DNA from: Nitrospirales bacterium
GTDB taxonomy: Bacteria > Nitrospirota > Nitrospiria > Nitrospirales > UBA8639
Assembly: GCA_029261355.1 (NCBI GenBank)
Contig: JAJDBM010000061.1
Coordinates: 62,001 to 126,000, forward strand
Reading direction: 5' to 3'
DNA length: 64,000 bases
In this document: piece after piece, positions 26,929 through 35,995 of the stretch
Position numbering within the stretch: position 1 is the first letter of the stretch
How the letters are laid out: the number at the start of each line of letters is the position of its first letter
Position numbers and translations under genes: made by a program
Notes under the pieces: generated by a model
What the model was told of the DNA's origin: nothing
What the model saw: the letters and a program-made list of their open reading frames with translations, nothing else
Databases searched by the model: none

Positions 26929-28284
26929 CTAAAACGTTGCTGACAGCATCATAGCATCTTGATACGTCACGGGCACAGGATGTGGTTGCTTCAATTGACC
27001 TGTTCCAAGCACAACAAACTTTTCAGTCGTTAATGTCTCGAGAGTCAATGGACCACGTGCATGGAAATGACTGGTATTCATACCAATTTCAGGGCCTAAA
27101 CCAAATTGCCCCCCCCCATGAAGACGTGTAGACGCATTCACAAGGACGGCACTCGAGTCTACTTCCTGTACGAATCTCATGGCCTTCGCGTAATCCCTGG
27201 TAACAATGGTGTCCGTATGTCCAGGTCCAAACTGATCAATATGAGCCAATGCTTCATCGAGGCTACTCACCACCTTAATATTCAATCCCAACGATTGATA
27301 TTTCTCACCCCAATCTTTATTGGTCGCGTCCTTAATGCCTAAATGCCCCGTCATAGCCATAATTCCCATAATAGAAACTGTTTTGGGACAGCCAGTTAAC
27401 GTGACTTTAAACTCCTCAAGCAAGCGCCGCATTAAACCTGGAAGAATATGGCGTGCCACTTTTTGATTGATGAGCACAGTATCGACAGAATTTGAGGCCT
27501 CAGGGTCTTGAACTTTTGCATTGACAACAATGGTTTGGGCTAACGGAATATCGACGTCGCCATCCACATACACATGAGAAAGTCCACCGTCATATCCAAT
27601 AACTGGCACTCTGGACTGCGCAAGAATGCCAGCACGTAATGCGGTCTTCCCACGAGGTATGATCACATCAACATATTTCGCCAACCGAACAAGTTCAAGA
27701 GCCGCTTCTGGTTGTGGACGATCGATAAACGTTAAGGCCCCTTCTGGCAACCCCGCCTCGTTCCCAGCTTTCATGAGGCAGTCGGCAATAGCTTTGTTCG
27801 TCTCAAACCATTCGGTTCCTCCTCGATAGATACAGACATTCCCTGTTTTCACACACATCGAAAAGGCTTCAAGGGCAACATGAGGAGCCAGATCAGAGAC
27901 AACCGCCACGACTCCTATGGGCGCACGTACCCGCCCCACTTGCATGCCATCCGTTGTCATCCACATCTGTGATGTCTCGCCTAAGGGGTCAGCACATTCG
28001 ACAACATGTTGAAACCATTGCCCCATCTTGTCTAATGACTCTCCGGTAATTCGAACTTTCTCTACTATCTGACGATATACTTGCTTTTCGATATTTTTTG
28101 ATATTTGATCAAGGTCCCGACGGTTGGCCTCCAGAAAAGAATCCTTGCTTTCATTGAAAGCCTGCAACATAGCCTCTAACGCTTGACCTCTTTGTAGATT
28201 TGAGAGTCGTGCCAATGGACGAGCCGCGCCTTTGGCCTTTCTTGCAAGCCCTTGGACATATAACTTTACTGGGACTTCAACCAT
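26929..28284 (-). CDS. Glutamate-5-semialdehyde dehydrogenase (ProA) homologue lacking the catalytic cysteine
   Basis: 451 aa, the normal ProA length. The start at 28284 (MVEVPVKLYVQG) is preferred to the longer frame because AAGGAG precedes it and the extension looks non-coding. The C-terminal signature EVDSSAVLVNASTR...GQFGLGPEIG and HARGPL is ProA. Known ProA has the nucleophile in a P-x-x-C-N-A-x-E-T context; here the aligned stretch (261-269) is PEASNSVDT, with Ser264 in place of cysteine. The upstream YExRPNVT-like motif is also changed (VSDLAPHVA). Reduction of glutamyl phosphate, a proline-pathway step, is therefore doubtful. There is no proB next to it. It may be a neofunctionalised or non-catalytic paralogue. 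Confidence 0.8.
   Translation of the reverse strand: MVEVPVKLYVQGLARKAKGAARPLARLSNLQRGQALEAMLQAFNESKDSFLEANRRDLDQISKNIEKQVYRQIVEKVRITGESLDKMGQWFQHVVECADPLGETSQMWMTTDGMQVGRVRAPIGVVAVVSDLAPHVALEAFSMCVKTGNVCIYRGGTEWFETNKAIADCLMKAGNEAGLPEGALTFIDRPQPEAALELVRLAKYVDVIIPRGKTALRAGILAQSRVPVIGYDGGLSHVYVDGDVDIPLAQTIVVNAKVQDPEASNSVDTVLINQKVARHILPGLMRRLLEEFKVTLTGCPKTVSIMGIMAMTGHLGIKDATNKDWGEKYQSLGLNIKVVSSLDEALAHIDQFGPGHTDTIVTRDYAKAMRFVQEVDSSAVLVNASTRLHGGGQFGLGPEIGMNTSHFHARGPLTLETLTTEKFVVLGTGQLKQPHPVPVTYQDAMMLSATF
27109..27117. repeat. Run of nine C within the ProA homologue
   Basis: Nine consecutive C on the plus strand, encoding three glycines (about residues 390-392, RLHGGGQFG) on the minus strand. A slip of one base would truncate the protein about 60 residues early. 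Confidence 0.85.
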
Positions 28285-28666
28285 ATTCGAGTGCTCCTTA
28301 CTCCAAAACGATAAGACAATCTTTGCAAAGAAAAACCTTCCGACTATACCCAGCGACAATTGCGCGAGTCAAAAGTACTGAGAAGCAAATTAATACCCCT
28401 TGAATTCCTTTATCTACACCTCAGCCTCTTCAATTGTGAAAATGAAGTATTCAGACTCATTGCCTGCTTGAATTACGTACACCTGTGTGCTAATCTTTCT
28501 AAGTTTCTGAAACTAAAAGTTTTTTACAGTACTCGCCTACTTCCTAGGCATACTTTTTTCTTTTCAGAACACTCAACCAATTTTTGAGTTTCAACTTTGT
28601 GTCACATGGTTGTGACAAACGCCGGTATTTTGACTAACACATGAAAGGGGGTGGGAAAGCTTTACT
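28285..28666. other. Divergent promoter region of the ProA homologue and rpsB
   Basis: 382 bp, AT-rich. It holds the leader of the ribosomal operon, including the palindrome listed separately. No reading frame supported. Confidence 0.45.
28600..28617. promoter_or_regulatory. Palindrome upstream of rpsB (possible operator or leader hairpin)
   Basis: Arms TGTCACA and TGTGACA with a four-base spacer TGGT, 50 bp before the rpsB start codon. It could be a protein-binding site or a leader stem used in ribosomal-protein feedback. Only the symmetry is seen. Confidence 0.35.
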
Positions 28667-29446
28667 ATGGTAACGATTAAAACCTTATTGGAAGCGGGCG
28701 TACATTTTGGACACCAGACAAATCGATGGGACCCAAAAATGAAGCCGTATATTTTTGGTGAACGAAATGGAATCTATATCATAGATCTTCAGATTACACT
28801 TCAATGTTTCAATAAAGCCTACCACTTTGTTCGTGATACGGTGGCCGCTGGAGAGTCGGTATTATTCGTGGGAACGAAACGGCAGGCCATGGACATCGTT
28901 GAAGAAGAAGCCACACGATGTGAAATGTTCTATGTCAATCAGCGATGGCTGGGAGGCATGATGACCAATTTCCAAACTTTGCGTAAAAGTATTGGACAAT
29001 TGAAAAAACTCGAAGCAGCTGAAACAGATGGAACCTACGATCGCTTGAAGAAAAAAGAAATCGTACGCATGGAAAAACAACGAGATAAGTTACAGAAATA
29101 TCTCAATGGCATCAAAAATATGGAAAATATTCCAGGCTGTATCTTTGTGCTGGATACACGAATTCAACATATTGCAGTCAAAGAGGCCAACCGCCTTGGC
29201 ATCCCGGTCATCGCCATTGTTGATACTAATTGCAACCCTCATGGCATAGACTTCCCAATCCCTGGTAATGATGATGCCATTCGCTCACTAAAACTTTTTT
29301 CAGCAAGCATTGCTGACGCATGTATTGAAGGACGCGAACTTCGGAAAAAGCAGGATCAATCCCCACAAGGTGAAGATGGGATGATGGCGGAAATGCTCTC
29401 GGCACGTGCAACGACCGACAGCACAGAAAGCGTTCAAGCTCCATAA
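28667..29446 (+). CDS. rpsB: 30S ribosomal protein S2
   Basis: 259 aa. Canonical S2 opening ([29 protein letters not shown] is split here by function: the AGVHFGHQ motif and [18 protein letters not shown]), then [22 protein letters not shown] and the C-terminal [13 protein letters not shown] and [10 protein letters not shown]. It is part of the small ribosomal subunit and needed for binding S1. A G-rich Shine-Dalgarno-like stretch (AAAGGGGGTGGG) lies somewhat far upstream. First gene of rpsB-tsf-pyrH-frr, an order conserved through most bacteria. Confidence 0.98.
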   Translation: MVTIKTLLEAGVHFGHQTNRWDPKMKPYIFGERNGIYIIDLQITLQCFNKAYHFVRDTVAAGESVLFVGTKRQAMDIVEEEATRCEMFYVNQRWLGGMMTNFQTLRKSIGQLKKLEAAETDGTYDRLKKKEIVRMEKQRDKLQKYLNGIKNMENIPGCIFVLDTRIQHIAVKEANRLGIPVIAIVDTNCNPHGIDFPIPGNDDAIRSLKLFSASIADACIEGRELRKKQDQSPQGEDGMMAEMLSARATTDSTESVQAP

Positions 29447-29512
29447 TCACTGAGCCTAATTTTACGACAAACAACAGTCCACAGAGACCATACTAAAAGG
29501 AGATTATCACTC

Positions 29513-30109
29513 ATGGCTAGTTCCGCTGCCTTGGTGAAAGAGCTTCGCGGCAAGACCGGGGCAGGGATCCTAGATTGCCAAAAAGCTCTTCAAGAGACTG
29601 AAAACAATATTGAAAAAGCAATTGATCATCTACGTCAAAAAGGATTGTCTGCCGCACAAAAAAAAGTGGGCCGTGAAGCCAAAGAAGGACTCATTTATTC
29701 TTATATCCATCCAGGCTCAAAAATTGGCGTCATGATTGAACTCAATTGCGAAACTGACTTTGTTGCTAGAAATGAAGAATTCCCCGCCCTTGCCAAGGAT
29801 CTCACTCTCCAAATTGCTGCGGCCAACCCAACCTACGTCAAACGGGAAGATATACCGGCTGAAATCATAGAGCGTGAAAAGTCGGTCTATGAAGGCCAAG
29901 CAAAGGAGTTAGGAAAACCAGAAGCGGCTTGGGATAAGATTGTTCAAGGAAAACTTGAAAAGTTTTATCAAGAACAATGTCTGCTGGAACAAGGATTCGT
30001 AAAAGACCCGAGCACCCAGATCAAAGAACTTCTCACGCAAAAAATTTCAAAACTTGGTGAGAATATTTTGGTCTCTCGATTTATCCGCTATCAGTTGGGA
30101 CAGGAATGA
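29513..30109 (+). CDS. tsf: Translation elongation factor Ts
   Basis: 198 aa, the short form of EF-Ts, the nucleotide exchange factor for EF-Tu. The N-terminal domain has [16 protein letters not shown], the DHLRQKGL helix and the [10 protein letters not shown] core motif that contacts EF-Tu. The second core subdomain of the long enterobacterial form is reduced, and the C-terminal part ([13 protein letters not shown], then [13 protein letters not shown]) is as in other short forms. AAGGAG lies upstream. Its stop overlaps the pyrH start. Confidence 0.97.
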   Translation: MASSAALVKELRGKTGAGILDCQKALQETENNIEKAIDHLRQKGLSAAQKKVGREAKEGLIYSYIHPGSKIGVMIELNCETDFVARNEEFPALAKDLTLQIAAANPTYVKREDIPAEIIEREKSVYEGQAKELGKPEAAWDKIVQGKLEKFYQEQCLLEQGFVKDPSTQIKELLTQKISKLGENILVSRFIRYQLGQE

Positions 30110-30837
30110 ACCCTCCAAAATATCGGCGCATTCTCCTCAAGATTAGCGGGGAAATGTTAGCTGGTGATCAGGGCTACGGCATCCAACCATCTGTTCTCGA
30201 AAACTTGACATCTGAAATTGCAGATGTCTTGACCATGGAAGTAGAAATTGCCTTGGTCATCGGCGGCGGTAACATATTCAGAGGCCTTGCAGCCAGCGCC
30301 TCTGGAATGGAACGAGCATCGGCTGATTACATGGGTATGCTTGCCACATTACTCAACGCCTTAGCCCTTCAAAACTCTTTAGAATCGAGAAATATTACAA
30401 CCAGAGTACTTTCCGCCATTGAAATGCGACAACTGGCAGAGGGTTACATTCGTCGTCGAGCCATCCGACATTTGGAAAAAAAACGGGTCGTTATTTTCGC
30501 AGCTGGTACCGGAAACCCCTATTTCACGACCGACACAGCCGCAGCTCTTCGAGCAATGGAAATTGGCGCAGAAGTCATTCTCAAGGGCACCAAAGTCGAT
30601 GGCATTTACGATGCTGATCCAGAAACAACCCCGAATGCGACACGATTTACAGAGCTACCGTTCCTCTCTGTCTTAAATAAAAACCTCAAGGTCATGGACG
30701 CCACAGCCATAACCTTATGCATGGATAATAATCTACCCATCATTGTGTTTAACCTCACAACATCCGGCAATATACGCCGTCTGCTTGAGGGCCAAACCAT
30801 TGGAACCTTGGTTGCTCAAGATGCGACCATTCAGTAA
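30106..30837 (+). CDS. pyrH: Uridylate kinase
   Basis: 243 aa amino-acid-kinase-fold UMP kinase, making UDP from UMP and ATP in pyrimidine nucleotide synthesis. Motifs: [60 protein letters not shown] and [14 protein letters not shown]. The start codon overlaps the tsf stop (ATGA), typical of translational coupling in this cluster. Confidence 0.98.
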   Translation: MNPPKYRRILLKISGEMLAGDQGYGIQPSVLENLTSEIADVLTMEVEIALVIGGGNIFRGLAASASGMERASADYMGMLATLLNALALQNSLESRNITTRVLSAIEMRQLAEGYIRRRAIRHLEKKRVVIFAAGTGNPYFTTDTAAALRAMEIGAEVILKGTKVDGIYDADPETTPNATRFTELPFLSVLNKNLKVMDATAITLCMDNNLPIIVFNLTTSGNIRRLLEGQTIGTLVAQDATIQ

Positions 30838-30851
30838 AGGGAGTTCCTGAT

Positions 30852-31409
30852 ATGGCACATCCATCGCTACAAAAAGTCACACAACTCATGGAAGGGGCTC
30901 TGGACCACCTCAAGAGAGAGTTTTCAACGTTACGAACCGGTCGTGCATCAGTCGCACTCATAGATCATATTACCGTCGACTACTATGGGACTCCAACTCC
31001 ATTAAAGCAGATAGCGAATTTGTCAGTCCCTGAAAGTCGCCTCATCCACATTCAACCGTGGGACCCTAGCAGCATTAAAGATATCGAAAGGGCTCTGACA
31101 GCCTCAGAGTTAGGCGTCACTCCATCAAACGACGGAAAAATTATCCGCCTTCCCATCCCACCCCTGAGTGAAGAACGGCGAAAAGAACTAGTCAAAATTT
31201 GCAAAAAACATGCAGAAGAGACAAAGATTCAAATTCGTGGATTCCGGCGTGAAGGGAATGAAGAACTCAAAGGTCTCCAAAAAAGTGGAGAAATTTCAGA
31301 AGATGACTTGCGTCGCGATGAAGCTGACAATCAGAAATTAACCGATGCATCTATACATAAGGTTGACGATTTGTTAAAGAAAAAAGAGGAGGAAATACTT
31401 GAAATTTAA
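30852..31409 (+). CDS. frr: Ribosome recycling factor
   Basis: 185 aa, full length. It acts with EF-G to split the ribosome after termination. The three-helix-bundle segments are plain: LKREFSTLRTGRASVALID near the start, then the beta domain (YYGTPTPLKQIANLSVPE), and VKICKKHAEETKIQIRGFRREGN-type helices later in the protein. It is 14 bp after pyrH with AAAGGGAG upstream. Confidence 0.98.
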   Translation: MAHPSLQKVTQLMEGALDHLKREFSTLRTGRASVALIDHITVDYYGTPTPLKQIANLSVPESRLIHIQPWDPSSIKDIERALTASELGVTPSNDGKIIRLPIPPLSEERRKELVKICKKHAEETKIQIRGFRREGNEELKGLQKSGEISEDDLRRDEADNQKLTDASIHKVDDLLKKKEEEILEI

Positions 31410-31420
31410 GGATTTTTCTT

Positions 31421-32584
31421 GTGACCCATTTTGCCACTACATTCTCTAGCACTTCGGCCTCCTCAGTCCTTGCTCCAATTACAGCCACAATTAACCTTTC
31501 CGCATTAGCTCATAACCTTTCTGAACTTCGTCGTTGGATTGCTCCCTCGTGTGATATTTTGGGAATAGTAAAAGCGAATGCCTATGGGCATGGATCGACA
31601 ATGATCGCTAAATCGCTTATTGACTTAGGAGTCCAGCGACTCGGAGTGGCCACAGTTCAAGAAGGAAGTCTGCTACGAAAGGAAGGCATTACCCAACCCA
31701 TTCTTGTTATGGGAGGCCTGATTCCTGAACAAATCCCAGAACTGCTACATAGTCAGCTCACACCTGTTTTGACAAATGAGGAAATCACCATACATTTAAT
31801 CGAACAACTTGGACTGCATCCTAACCCCTACCCTGTTCACATCAAAGTTGATACTGGAATGGGAAGACTTGGGTTTAGCCCAGAATCAGTCGTTTCATTT
31901 CTTGAGACATCAGCTTTCAAGAAAACACTTCAGATTGAAGGGATCATGACTCATTTATCAGACGCAGATAATACTGCACCTGAATATACATACCACCAAC
32001 TTGAACGATTTAGAGCTCTGATCAGCCACCTAACATGCTTAGGTTTTTCTATTTCGCTAATCCATGCAGCTAATAGTGCAGGGATCATGTATCACCCGAG
32101 CTCTCACTTTTCGATGGTGCGACCAGGCCTGATGTTATATGGTGGAAGCACGAGGAAAACACCCCACTCGAGTATCGTCCTACACCCAGTTATGAAAGTT
32201 TCAACACATATCGTTCATGTCCGATCTCTGATGCCAGGAGAATCCATTGGGTATGGTCGTAGCTATAAGACGACTCAACCGTCAAAAATTGCTATATTGC
32301 CCGTTGGGTATGCGCATGGATATTCTCGAAGTTTATCCAATAAAGGCTTCGTTCTCGTGCAGGGACATAAAGTTCCAATTGTAGGGAAAATATGCATGGA
32401 TATGATGCTGATTGATATAACGAACATTACACAAACCACATTAGGAGAAGAAGTGGTGTTAATTGGACAACAAGGAGGAGAAGAAATTTCAGCAGAAGAT
32501 ATCGCTGAGTGGGTAGGAACTATTTCTTATGAAATCATGTGTAATATCGGAACAGGCTCTCACCATCTCTATGAATCTCTGTGA
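31421..32584 (+). CDS. alr: Alanine racemase
   Basis: 387 aa PLP enzyme that interconverts L- and D-alanine for peptidoglycan. The start is a GTG with AAGGA eight bases upstream and 11 bp after frr. The PLP lysine is Lys51 (IVKANAYGHG); the second catalytic residue is Tyr278 in SIGYGRSY. Also seen: VHIKVDTGMGRLGF, HAANSAG and the C-terminal GKICMDMMLIDIT. A racemase directly behind frr is uncommon, since uppS or cdsA usually follow. It is probably co-transcribed with the ribosomal cluster. Confidence 0.96.
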   Translation: MTHFATTFSSTSASSVLAPITATINLSALAHNLSELRRWIAPSCDILGIVKANAYGHGSTMIAKSLIDLGVQRLGVATVQEGSLLRKEGITQPILVMGGLIPEQIPELLHSQLTPVLTNEEITIHLIEQLGLHPNPYPVHIKVDTGMGRLGFSPESVVSFLETSAFKKTLQIEGIMTHLSDADNTAPEYTYHQLERFRALISHLTCLGFSISLIHAANSAGIMYHPSSHFSMVRPGLMLYGGSTRKTPHSSIVLHPVMKVSTHIVHVRSLMPGESIGYGRSYKTTQPSKIAILPVGYAHGYSRSLSNKGFVLVQGHKVPIVGKICMDMMLIDITNITQTTLGEEVVLIGQQGGEEISAEDIAEWVGTISYEIMCNIGTGSHHLYESL

Positions 32585-32762
32585 AATTCATAGCCGAGGC
32601 CTTAAGCGTCACCTTCGCCTTCTCGGCACATGCAGGTAAAACTATGCATACTGATCCAACTCTAGATTCCAATAATTTGGTGAAAGGAAAAAGATTCTCA
32701 ATACAGAAACCTTCACCTCAGAACCAGGCTAAAATATGTGCAGGCCGACACCGTTACCCAAC

Positions 32763-32799
32763 AAAACTCAAAACATCATATCATGATGTTTTGAGTTTT
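32763..32799. terminator. Long hairpin between alr and the thiamine-binding protein gene
   Basis: Perfect 17-bp arms AAAACTCAAAACATCAT (32763-32779) and ATGATGTTTTGAGTTTT (32783-32799) with a three-base loop. It stands between convergent genes and its right arm covers the last codons of the minus-strand gene. AT-rich, so the stem is weak per base but long. Likely a bidirectional terminator. Confidence 0.75.
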
Positions 32800-33092
32800 C
32801 GTTTGAGCCGCTTTTCAACGCTAGCCACTTTCCCAGTCAGCCGTGCCTTTTTGTTTCGCCGATAATCAACTTTAATCACGCATGACACACGACCACAATC
32901 TTTGCTCATACGTTCATAACATTGCTTCACCACACCAAAAACTTCGTCCCACTCTCCTTCTAAGACCGTACCCATAGGATTCAATTGATAATCAACACCA
33001 CTCTTATCAATAATTTCGAGTGAACGTGAAACATATTTCCCAACACTTTCCCCCTTTCCAAGGGGAGACATACTAAACTCTAACAACACCAT
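32781..33092 (-). CDS. MTH1187/YqgV-family thiamine-binding protein (DUF77)
   Basis: 103 aa. Matches the DUF77 ferredoxin-like fold: MVLLEFSMSPLGKGESVGKYV at the start, YQLNPMGTVLEGEWDEVF in the centre and RVSCVIKVDYRRNK near the end. Family members bind thiamine or related small molecules. GGAGG lies upstream within the preceding gene, which it overlaps by 20 bp, so the two are co-translated. Its 3' end is part of a terminator stem. Confidence 0.9.
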   Translation of the reverse strand: MVLLEFSMSPLGKGESVGKYVSRSLEIIDKSGVDYQLNPMGTVLEGEWDEVFGVVKQCYERMSKDCGRVSCVIKVDYRRNKKARLTGKVASVEKRLKRKLKTS

Positions 33093-33747
33093 GATCTAAA
33101 CCTCCCTGCCCCGTAGAGCTCGTACTTTCTTTTTCCAACCAAGCCTTCGGATATGCAAGGGTTCCGGTCAATCCAAACCCTGCAATAACGTCCTGAAGTT
33201 GTGTGCGCCGTTTTGCATCATTGGGCTCAGATTCACGAAGGGTTTCACGAGTACGAGCAAGCCATTCCAGACATTCTACGAGTTCCTCATCAAGGATTGC
33301 CTCCAAATCTTGGCGAAGGGCCTTTGCCAAAGATGGAGAAGCCCCACTCGTACTAATTGCCACTCGTAGATGACCACGCTTAACTAATGCGGGCATTGTC
33401 AGCGATGAAAGATCTGGTTGATCGATCGACCACACAAGAAATCTCTCCGTTTTAGCAAGATCATATAAGAGTTTAGCTAGCTCATGGTCTCCGACATGCG
33501 TGTTCATGACAACAGCCACTCCATGCTGGACATCCGTTGAACGAAACGTCCTCCCACGATGAATAATTTTCCCAGAAGCCGTTAATTTCCGAAGTGGTGT
33601 TGGAAGTGTGGGATTAACCACCGTCACCTTCCCTCCCGCATCTAACAATCGTTCGATCTTTTCAATCGCTTCATCGTCAGCCCCCAACACAAGACATGAC
33701 CGACCTTCTACATTTAAGGACACTTGAAAACCAGCATTACAATCCAT
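33073..33747 (-). CDS. Precorrin-2 dehydrogenase / sirohydrochlorin ferrochelatase (SirC/Met8/CysG-N type)
   Basis: 224 aa. A Rossmann NAD-binding N-terminus (CLVLGADDEAIEKIERLLDAG) leads into VWSIDQPDLSSLTMPALVKRG, which contains the aspartate thought to be catalytic in the family, and VAISTSGASPSLAKALR. It performs the last steps to sirohaem, the cofactor of nitrite and sulfite reductases. No uroporphyrinogen methyltransferase domain is fused, unlike enterobacterial CysG. AAGGAAAGG precedes the ATG. It forms an overlapping pair with the DUF77 gene. Confidence 0.9.
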   Translation of the reverse strand: MDCNAGFQVSLNVEGRSCLVLGADDEAIEKIERLLDAGGKVTVVNPTLPTPLRKLTASGKIIHRGRTFRSTDVQHGVAVVMNTHVGDHELAKLLYDLAKTERFLVWSIDQPDLSSLTMPALVKRGHLRVAISTSGASPSLAKALRQDLEAILDEELVECLEWLARTRETLRESEPNDAKRRTQLQDVIAGFGLTGTLAYPKAWLEKESTSSTGQGGLDHGVVRV

Positions 33748-33894
33748 GGCACCTTTCCTTTCAGTTCAGCAATCTAACGAGTGCTATCTTACCTGAGAGG
33801 AAGATCCAAGGAAAAGTATTTCAAGTGAGAGATACCCTTAATCGAGGGAAAGACGGCCCATGAACTCTGGCCACAAGATGATGCCACACAGTAA

Positions 33895-34398
33895 TTACTG
33901 ATCGACCTCTCCCGTCAAACCTGGCTCAGATATAGGCATTTGAGTCTCGTCGGATGAAGATTCAGATTCCGGGAGAATAGATTCAAGGAGTGGCTGTTCA
34001 GGAGCAGTATCTGGAAAAGATTCAGGGAGTGCAACGCTTGGAATTGGCGATGAGGCAGAATTAAGTTTTTTGACGCGAAGAATCGGCGGATCATTGACAA
34101 ATGGAGCATAGGAACGAACATCTAGGGTCACCGAATCCCCTTCATCAATTAACAATGAAATCTCAGTGATTTTCTTTTGAAATATGGCTAAAAGTGCACC
34201 GTCTGGAGCAGAAATTGTCAATAATAAACGATCCTCGTCTAACTGCCTTCGGACAACAATACCTTGCACTCCGGAATGAGACGGCGTCAAACTCTTTGGG
34301 AAATAGGAGCCAAGATATTTTGGAGCAACCGACGGCGCAGCGAGACCAAATCCTATTCCAACGAGAAATATAATGAGCAGCACCCACACCTTCATCAT
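33895..34398 (-). CDS. Membrane-anchored or secreted protein of unknown function
   Basis: 167 aa. An N-terminal hydrophobic segment (VWVLLIIFLVGIGFGLAAPSVA) serves as signal or anchor. The central part (GVQGIVVRRQLDEDRLLLTISAPDGALLAIF, then VTLDVRSYAPFVNDPPILRV) looks like a small OB-type beta barrel. The last 50 residues are a Pro/Glu/Ser-rich low-complexity tail. No family recognised. Single gene, 147 bp upstream of the sirohaem gene on the same strand. Confidence 0.7.
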   Translation of the reverse strand: MMKVWVLLIIFLVGIGFGLAAPSVAPKYLGSYFPKSLTPSHSGVQGIVVRRQLDEDRLLLTISAPDGALLAIFQKKITEISLLIDEGDSVTLDVRSYAPFVNDPPILRVKKLNSASSPIPSVALPESFPDTAPEQPLLESILPESESSSDETQMPISEPGLTGEVDQ

Positions 34399-34654
34399 AA
34401 AATTATAAAAGACCGAATATAACCTGTGAATTGAATCATCGAATACATATAGTATGCTAGCGACTATTCTTCCATCCAGTGCATAAAGAATATTGACTCA
34501 TCATCTATACTCTAGCCACCAGTCCAGGAATAGGCCTGTAGTCTAGCACGATATTCAGTTTTGAAAAGAAATGCAACAGACCATCCAGGCATATCATCAC
34601 GAAATAACATCATTCTCCTTCGTCGTCAAACCGTATTTCTGATATAATGTCACC

Positions 34655-35164
34655 ATGTCAAGACGACGTATGTTTGGACAAATACTATTGATCACGGTCC
34701 TGCTTCAGGCTTGCACGTCTTCTCCGACCAATATCCCCCAGGTGCTTGAATCCCAAATTGACAAAAACCTTACATTTGCGAAGGTACTTCAAATTCCTGA
34801 GGCCCATACAGGAAAAGTGATCTTATTAGGCGGTGAAATACTCCACACTCATAGGGTTCAAGAAGACATGCAACTTGAAATCCTTCAACTCCCGCTTGAT
34901 GAATGGCAAAGCCCATCACGGCAACGAACCTCATCAAAAGGTCGTTTCCTTGCATTCATAAAAGAAACCCATGACCCGGCCACGCTTCCAATACACACAC
35001 GCCTCACCATCGTTGGCGAAGTCACGGGGTCAACCATAGCAACTCTTGATGAGAGTCAGTACCGCTATCCGATACTAAGGATTCGACATGTTCATGTATG
35101 GGACAATGTTCCGTATAAGTCGCGCAAACAATCACACCCTCGTTCGAGCCTTTTTGGAAAATGA
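34655..35164 (+). CDS. Slp-family outer-membrane lipoprotein
   Basis: 169 aa. Lipoprotein signal with Cys20 (VLLQAC). The body matches the Slp/YeaY family: NLTFAKVLQIPEAHTGKVILLGGEI, a strand-rich centre with LEILQLPLDEWQSP, FLAFIKETHDPATL and LTIVGEVTGS, and a conserved YPILRIRHVHVW near the end. In enterobacteria the family is induced by starvation or stationary phase; the exact role is unknown. Confidence 0.88.
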   Translation: MSRRRMFGQILLITVLLQACTSSPTNIPQVLESQIDKNLTFAKVLQIPEAHTGKVILLGGEILHTHRVQEDMQLEILQLPLDEWQSPSRQRTSSKGRFLAFIKETHDPATLPIHTRLTIVGEVTGSTIATLDESQYRYPILRIRHVHVWDNVPYKSRKQSHPRSSLFGK

Positions 35165-35299
35165 AGCACGTAAAGTCTAAAGAGAGGTAGAGTCGGAATA
35201 GAATTGTAAGGTAGCCTACATTATCCATTTCAGTGAAAGTACCATGATAGTTTTTCATTCCTACTCTGTGATCGCCTTCACAAATATGGAACCACAAAT

Positions 35300-35902
35300 A
35301 TGAAACCATCATTGCTCGTAACCATCCTTATCTGTAGTAGCCTTGTTCTCATACAACCAACAATTACGTTCGGTAACTTTCTGGCTGGGGAAACGGCCTA
35401 CCTTAGTAACGACTACCAAACCGCCATTCAGGAGTGGGAGCCCTTGGCCGTTCAAGGCAATGAGGAGGCACAAAACATGTTAGGTTACATGTACCGCTAC
35501 GGCCAGGGGTTTCCTCAAAATTTTGAGAAGGCTCGCTACTGGTATCGTCAAGCAGCTGACCAAGGTCATGATCGGGCTCAAAACAACTTAGGCGTCATGC
35601 ATAGACTCGGTCTCGGTGGCCCCCAAGACTATCAGAAAGCCTTTCAATGGTTTCATCGGGCAGCGGAACAAGGAAATGGCGGAGGTCAAAGCCACCTTGG
35701 GCTGATGTACTATAGAGGTGAAGGTGTCCCGAAGAATCTTGTACAAGCCTACAAATGGGCTTCGCTTGCCTCCCATCACGACTTAGATCAAGCTATTCAA
35801 GCCCTGGCGATGTTAGAACAAGAACTGACTCCTACCCAGATTGAAGAAGGGCGTCATCTAGCTGAATCTTGGAAACCCAAAGGGAAAGAAAGCGTTCTAT
35901 AA
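35300..35902 (+). CDS. Secreted Sel1-repeat (TPR-like) protein
   Basis: 200 aa. Signal peptide (about 1-25) and four Sel1 repeats: NEEAQNMLGYMYRYGQGFPQ, HDRAQNNLGVMHRLGLGGPQ, GNGGQSHLGLMYYRGEGVPK-like (residues about 128-150) and a final DLDQAIQALAMLEQ. Sel1 proteins are protein-protein interaction scaffolds, often in signalling or envelope assembly. It follows the Slp-like gene by 135 bp. Partner unknown. Confidence 0.9.
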   Translation: MKPSLLVTILICSSLVLIQPTITFGNFLAGETAYLSNDYQTAIQEWEPLAVQGNEEAQNMLGYMYRYGQGFPQNFEKARYWYRQAADQGHDRAQNNLGVMHRLGLGGPQDYQKAFQWFHRAAEQGNGGGQSHLGLMYYRGEGVPKNLVQAYKWASLASHHDLDQAIQALAMLEQELTPTQIEEGRHLAESWKPKGKESVL

Positions 35903-35995
35903 GAACTACAACAGAGCGATCTGCAGTCGCTTGACCCAAGTTTCACTAATCAAGCCTTTGCTATAGAAATAGTCTCTAGTCTAGAGTCGGACTCA

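Noticed and set aside
32581-32865. 94-codon plus-strand frame after alr
   Set aside because: Begins at the alr stop, runs through the terminator stem and over the opposite-strand DUF77 gene; composition is not protein-like.
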